A program made the position numbers and the translations under genes. Under the pieces are notes generated by a model, which was given only the letters and a program-made list of their open reading frames with translations, was not told the origin of the DNA and did no database searches. A stretch of 64,000 nucleotides of DNA from an uncultured Clostridia bacterium (lineage in GTDB: Bacteria > Bacillota > Clostridia > TANB77 > CAG-508). Positions within the stretch are counted from its first letter, which is position 1, and each line of letters begins with the position of its first letter. This document shows positions 59,432 through 64,000 of this stretch, piece by piece. The stretch covers positions 45,875 to 109,874 of the forward strand of contig CAKPRA010000001.1 of the NCBI GenBank assembly GCA_934180065.1, in the 5' to 3' direction.

Positions 59432-59453
59432 GTTGAACTTTTCTATTATATGA
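59432..59453. repeat. End fragment of the 96-bp TIR element
   Basis: TTGAACTTTTCTATTATATG matches the right end of 58265-58360. A small hairpin GAGCATCC/GGGTGCTC follows at 59457-59477. The remaining bases to 59559 show no gene. Confidence 0.5.
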
Positions 59454-59559
59454 AAAGAGCATCCATTTGGGTGCTCCTTTGAAATCATTATTCTTTGTAT
59501 TCCTTAATAGCTTCTAAAAATTTTTTCATATATTCATATGTTTTCGTATTATGATTAAG

Positions 59560-60261
59560 TTATTCTAACACTTCGCATATGTCCTCAATAACAGCAGATT
59601 TAATTAATTCTATGTTACATTCCTTAGCTAATAAAAGTTTTTTCATTTCAGGATGTTTACCATTCATACATTCCTCCCACAATGAATATACACTTTCATT
59701 GCAGTATCGGTCAAACAAAAAACCATCAGGATCCTTATTGAATCTTCTGTAAAACTTCGTGAAATTTCCAGAAAAGTGGTTAAATGCAATATCTTTTGCT
59801 TTATCTAGTTTCCTGAATTTCGCATATACCTCAAGTGATGGTATCATTTTCTTTGAGATCTCTATCCCAAATTCTATTCTTTTAGCTGTTTCTTCTTTCG
59901 TTTCGTAAACTCTAGCTTCTGCCATTTTCTTCTTTATTGCATCTGGGTTTGATTTTAGCTCTTTTACTTTACCCATAACCTCATTATATGTCTTAAGGTT
60001 AAGATTACGAACCTTAAATAAATCTCTTGACAAAACATCTCCGATGGTATTAATTCCGCCCCGTTTCAGACAAGCTAAAGATCTGTTACTTAGATTTATA
60101 TCCTCAATAGCAATCTTATAAATAAAATCTTCAGTATCAATATCCCCCTCTTTTGTTTTTTCTCTCATGATTGAAACTTCCCTTTTGAGTTCGTACAATT
60201 CATTTTCAAGAACTTTTATACGAGCTTCCAATTTCTTCAAATTTTCATCTCTTGTATTCAT
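59560..60261 (-). CDS. RNA-polymerase alpha-CTD-like protein
   Basis: A 233-residue protein. Residues 1-40 form a coiled coil. Residues 50-115 resemble the C-terminal domain of RNA polymerase alpha: EDINLSNRSLACLKRGGINTIGDVLSRDLFKVRNL, then a helix-hairpin-helix. The rest is charged and helical and unrecognised. One conserved Arg codon here is CGG (60061-60063) and is read in the zero frame, unlike the frameshift sites. GGAAAGGAAA precedes the ATG. It may be an accessory transcription protein or a recent acquisition. Confidence 0.6.
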   Translation of the reverse strand: MNTRDENLKKLEARIKVLENELYELKREVSIMREKTKEGDIDTEDFIYKIAIEDINLSNRSLACLKRGGINTIGDVLSRDLFKVRNLNLKTYNEVMGKVKELKSNPDAIKKKMAEARVYETKEETAKRIEFGIEISKKMIPSLEVYAKFRKLDKAKDIAFNHFSGNFTKFYRRFNKDPDGFLFDRYCNESVYSLWEECMNGKHPEMKKLLLAKECNIELIKSAVIEDICEVLE

Positions 60262-60443
60262 TATGATTTCCTTTCCAATTAATAATTTATTAATTTAATT
60301 TATTAATTTGGACTCTTGTTTTGCCTAAAATCCAAGTCCTTTTGAATAATAGACACATGGTAGCTCTTCCCAAGATTTTTTTATTATACAAAATTTGTAC
60401 TCAAAAGTCAAGTTTATGTAAAGTACAGTATTGTAAACCTATA

Positions 60444-63400
60444 TTATTGATTTATAAAATTTAGGTCAAACCTTTCCTGTATAACTATAATATCTTCGTT
60501 CTTTTCAGAAGTATTGTTTATTATATTCAACTGTGTAACTTCAGCAAACATTCCCAATTTTTCTATATCATTTTCATTTATTTTATGACCATCATATTCA
60601 ATGAATATTTCTGATAATGGAATATCTTTTAATGAGTCTATATCATCTAACATACTACTATTGACTTTAAAATATCCGTCTCTTAAATTTATTACTCCTT
60701 GCTTTGTGATAACTATAGTTTTATTTTCATAATTTATTTCTTCAATTTCTTCTTTCCCTACTAATTCACAAATTTGGTTTAGCAGCTCTGTAGTTTTGAA
60801 TTGAATTGTTTTTATGCCATCACAATTGATAACAAATGTACTTTTAATACCATCTTTTATAATTGTAAATAAATTTTCACCTTCGTGTAATTCTCTATCT
60901 CCTTCAATTACGTAATCATTTGTAATCTCAGTATATCCATTTTTATACACTAATTCCACTATTATGTCTGATAAATCAACCTTATCTCCCGGCTTGAATG
61001 TTGTTTCTGGTATATTTTTTACGTTAATATAATCAACTACTAATTCACCATCTTCAATAACATTAATAATTAGTATACAGTTTTCAAGTCTATCTGATGT
61101 TACATATTCAAATTCTGCTTTGCCTTGTGTATTAGTTATCTTTCCTTTTAATAAATACTCATCCATTTCAAAATTGCTATAGTTAATTAAGTGTCCACCC
61201 TTCTCTGTATAGGCTCTAACAATTGGTAATAATTCAATATTTTTATCTCTGTTTGGTATTTTTAAATTATTTATTATTTTTGTTTCTTTTAATTTTGTTC
61301 CAGCAGGTATCTGATAAATTTCTTCAACATTAATATCATTATATCTTAAAGTTTTGCACTGGATGTTTTCAATTATATGTTCCAAAGTAATATTATTTCC
61401 AAATACTGATAAGTATTCAAATTCCGTATTATCAAAGAAGTTAAAACTATCATCTAAATTACAGTTATTTACAATCAAGCTACTTATATTCAAATCTCCA
61501 TATAGTCCAATATTATTAGATAAATCTATTGAATTTAATTGCATATTATTAAATACACTTACATCTGTAATATTACAATTATTTAAAACTAAGGCTTGCA
61601 CATTTGCTAACTCATAGAAATTAGTTACATTTTTGTTTTCAGATAAATCTAATGTATAAACATTAATGTTTTTTGGTAAAACATTAATATCTGTAATATC
61701 ACAATTTCTCAATATCAACTTATTTATATTAATATTATTTAAATTAGAGTAATCTGTAATTTTTTTATTTTCTGATAAATTTAGTTCAACTAAATTGGTT
61801 GTGTCTATTTCAGGTACTACTTGTAAATTACAATTACTTAAATCTAAATTATATAACTTTAATTTAACTAGTACATCAAGGGTAGTTTTAATATTATTTC
61901 CAGATAAATTTAAAGTTTCAAGAGCTTCTAATTTATCTAAGCTTTCTAAATTATTTATATTGCAGTCTTTTAAATTCAAATCATATAATGTAGATATTTT
62001 ACCATAGCCTTTTACATCAACATTGTTTTCTAGATTTAAAATTCGTAAATTATTATGATTTTTTAATACTGAAACATCTTCTATTTTATTGTAAGATAAA
62101 TCTAAACTATATAAATTATTTAATTCTTTTAGTTCACTTATATATGAAATATTATTATTTGATAAATCAATTTCAGATATATTGTCAAAAACTTCAATTC
62201 CTTTTATTGATGTTAAACCACTATTTGATAAATCCAAAACCTCAACAGCATATTTATTAATATAACTATGTCCATTTTTATAAATTATATATTTTTTATA
62301 TTTTTCTTTTATAGTTTTTACTAATACATCATTATCTATATTGTCTAAATTAATCAACTTTTCATCTGATGTAGAAACAACTCCAGTCATTCCTGTATGT
62401 ACTTCAAAATCTTCATAAGAAACATATACATATCCATTTTCTCCAGCATCTTCTCCCCATGAATTTAATACTATATAAGCTCCATCTCTTTTAGGAGTAT
62501 ATCCATTTGGCGAAATAAAATTTTCTTTTGGATATTTATCGTCCCATCCAATAATTGACATATAATGAGCTACACCTTTTTCCGTATAATCATGATAATA
62601 CATATTAACAGTTTCTTTTTCATTGTCTACAGTCATTGACACACTTACAGATCCATAATTCATAATATGTTTTTTCACTAATTTTTGTAATTCAATCAAC
62701 TTTTCATCAACATCATCTTCACTCAAATTATCATTTGGTCTATACTCTGGAAAATTTACAATCTCTGTAATATTTATTGGAACTAATTCCATATTTGCAA
62801 AATTCCTATATTCATCACTACCATATTCTCTATATTCTAAATTTTTTTCTAAAAGAAATCCTTTAAATTCTAAATTATAGCGTAAAAAATCTGTAAAAAA
62901 TCCTCCAGAATGTATATTTCTTCCATTACTTGTCAATAAATTTGATGTTAAATAATCTACATAAATTTCGGAGAAATCATAGTACTTCCCTTGAGTTAAT
63001 GCTAAATTTGTTTCAACACTTTTAATTGAGGCAAAATCCCAACAAATACCAAAATCTTTTTGGTCAGCTACTTTTATATCTATTTTTTCTCTTAAATCAA
63101 ATCTTGCAGGAATTTCTTGTTCTCTTTCTATCTCCTCTTGTTTTTCATCTTCATTGTCTTTTTTATCAGTTTCATTTTCTTTTGATTCATCACTTTTTGA
63201 ATTATAATAATTTGTATTATTTTCTTCAACTTTATTTATTTTATTATTAATGCTTTCTTGTTGTCTGTTAATTATTCTATATTTTTCACTATTTTTGACT
63301 TCATTTTCGACGTATATATCTTCTTCAGTATTGTCTTCTTTAGTAACAACATCATAATCTATATTTTCGTTATCATTGCTAATATTTTTATCATCCCTAA

Positions 63401-63575
63401 TATTTTCTTTATTTTCCTTAATAATTGTATTTGAAACTTTGTTATCATTGTTTGCATTTTTAACTTTGCTATTATCATTTGAAATACATACTCCAATACC
63501 TATAATTCCACTTATTATAAATATCAAACTAAATGCAACAATTAATATTTTATTTTTCTTAAAAAAATCCTTCAT
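60444..63575 (-). CDS. Secreted papain-like protease with leucine-rich repeats
   Basis: A 1,043-residue surface or secreted protein. A signal/anchor helix (10-30) is followed by an Asn/Glu/Lys-rich linker to about 155. A C1-family peptidase domain (about 156-395) has Cys178 in GICWDFAS, His337 in GVAHYMSIIGW and Asn371 in VLNSWGE. About a dozen leucine-rich repeats fill residues 430-740 (e.g. LYSLDLSYNKIEDVS, LETLNLSGNNIKT). A bacterial Ig-like segment follows (FKPGDKVDLSDIIVELVYKNGYTEI). It probably digests or binds host or environmental proteins. No LPXTG motif is visible. Confidence 0.85.
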   Translation of the reverse strand: MKDFFKKNKILIVAFSLIFIISGIIGIGVCISNDNSKVKNANNDNKVSNTIIKENKENIRDDKNISNDNENIDYDVVTKEDNTEEDIYVENEVKNSEKYRIINRQQESINNKINKVEENNTNYYNSKSDESKENETDKKDNEDEKQEEIEREQEIPARFDLREKIDIKVADQKDFGICWDFASIKSVETNLALTQGKYYDFSEIYVDYLTSNLLTSNGRNIHSGGFFTDFLRYNLEFKGFLLEKNLEYREYGSDEYRNFANMELVPINITEIVNFPEYRPNDNLSEDDVDEKLIELQKLVKKHIMNYGSVSVSMTVDNEKETVNMYYHDYTEKGVAHYMSIIGWDDKYPKENFISPNGYTPKRDGAYIVLNSWGEDAGENGYVYVSYEDFEVHTGMTGVVSTSDEKLINLDNIDNDVLVKTIKEKYKKYIIYKNGHSYINKYAVEVLDLSNSGLTSIKGIEVFDNISEIDLSNNNISYISELKELNNLYSLDLSYNKIEDVSVLKNHNNLRILNLENNVDVKGYGKISTLYDLNLKDCNINNLESLDKLEALETLNLSGNNIKTTLDVLVKLKLYNLDLSNCNLQVVPEIDTTNLVELNLSENKKITDYSNLNNININKLILRNCDITDINVLPKNINVYTLDLSENKNVTNFYELANVQALVLNNCNITDVSVFNNMQLNSIDLSNNIGLYGDLNISSLIVNNCNLDDSFNFFDNTEFEYLSVFGNNITLEHIIENIQCKTLRYNDINVEEIYQIPAGTKLKETKIINNLKIPNRDKNIELLPIVRAYTEKGGHLINYSNFEMDEYLLKGKITNTQGKAEFEYVTSDRLENCILIINVIEDGELVVDYINVKNIPETTFKPGDKVDLSDIIVELVYKNGYTEITNDYVIEGDRELHEGENLFTIIKDGIKSTFVINCDGIKTIQFKTTELLNQICELVGKEEIEEINYENKTIVITKQGVINLRDGYFKVNSSMLDDIDSLKDIPLSEIFIEYDGHKINENDIEKLGMFAEVTQLNIINNTSEKNEDIIVIQERFDLNFINQ

Positions 63576-63755
63576 ACAATCACTCCTTTAATCTCTATAA
63601 CTACACTTTAATTGTACCAAATTTCTGCCGAGAAGTCAATTTATGTAAATCGTTAATAGTGTAAAATGTTTAAGAATTTTGGATAATTTTTATAGTAATG
63701 CTATTAGCGATAACTTAAAAAATATAGAAATCCTGTTACATTAAAATTGCATTAC

Positions 63756-63802
63756 AAAAATCGTAGAATGTTGATTTTTTCAACGCTTCTACGATTTGTT
63801 TT
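63756..63802. terminator. Terminator-like hairpin
   Basis: AAATCGTAGAA..TTGA/TCAA..TTCTACGATTT, with U tracts. Another small inverted repeat GATTGATA-CAGA-TATCAATC lies at 63846-63865. No gene is visible in 63576-64000. Confidence 0.6.
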
Positions 63803-64000
63803 ATGGTTCCGTTGTTATAGTTGTCTACAACTTAGAATTCGTAACGATTGATACAGATATCAATCAGTTTATATACGGATTATAACATAAATTTCAATTT
63901 TTACAAGTGTATTTTTTCATCTATCAGGTCTAAGACATGAAAAATTTTTCAAATCTCAGAAAAGTCTTTAAATTTCAGTCAAAATTATATATATTTTAAA

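Noticed and set aside
59478..59559. Short open frame continuing in phase after the stop codon of the alpha-CTD-like gene
   Set aside because: About 20 codons after a normal TAA, without similarity or a readthrough context; most likely chance.

Overview
The window looks like chromosome from a low-GC, endospore-forming, anaerobic Bacillota of the Clostridia type. Sporulation genes (spoIVA, dpaA, yqfC/yqfD, pdaA), an hrcA-grpE-dnaK-dnaJ heat-shock operon, pyruvate formate-lyase, an Asp23/AmaP envelope-stress cluster and mostly AT-rich codons all point that way. Most genes are on the minus strand. I cannot name a species.

Layout. 1-10.7 kb: a winged-helix-like gene fragment, an S1-domain protein, two pseudouridine synthases, lspA, pflA, rpsF-ssb-rpsR, mscL and htpG (with a CIRCE-like operator). 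10.9-14.6 kb: three tRNA genes and accessory genes, including an Abi_2/AbiF-type HEPN protein bracketed by two copies of a small covarying RNA. 14.6-24.5 kb: an MBL hydrolase/DUF3006 pair, a PflX-like radical SAM protein, a UDP-sugar pyrophosphorylase, spoIVA, glucokinase, dpaA, a TPR protein and ppa. 24.6-29.6 kb: the heat-shock operon. 29.7-38.6 kb: repeat elements, xseB/xseA/nusB, the Asp23 cluster, hemW-whiA-prmC and 6S RNA. 38.6-43.7 kb: recO, yqzL, era, ybeY, yqfD, yqfC. 43.7-50.6 kb: a sporulation-type polysaccharide deacetylase gene (pdaA) split by a 6,057-bp element. 50.7-53.7 kb: an agr quorum-sensing locus, including an agrD of only 42 codons. 53.8-64 kb: RNA-modification genes, pflB and secreted or surface proteins.

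The 6-kb element carries a large serine recombinase and a complete diversity-generating retroelement: variable protein, Avd, reverse transcriptase and template repeat. The variable and template repeats differ at 20 positions, every one an adenine in the template, plus one 6-nt indel. A 13-bp core repeated at both ends sits in the catalytic His motif of pdaA, and precise excision would restore a 274-residue reading frame. This resembles the skin-type intervening elements removed during sporulation.

A second unusual pattern runs through the window. Four genes (era, dpaA, the recombinase with two sites, and a DUF4160 gene) appear frameshifted. Each of the five shifts is one extra C that creates an in-frame CGG codon, and skipping that C restores the family sequence. 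By eye only two other in-frame CGG codons exist in the window. This suggests +1 frameshifting at an unassigned or starved CGG codon. A systematic sequence error is the main alternative.
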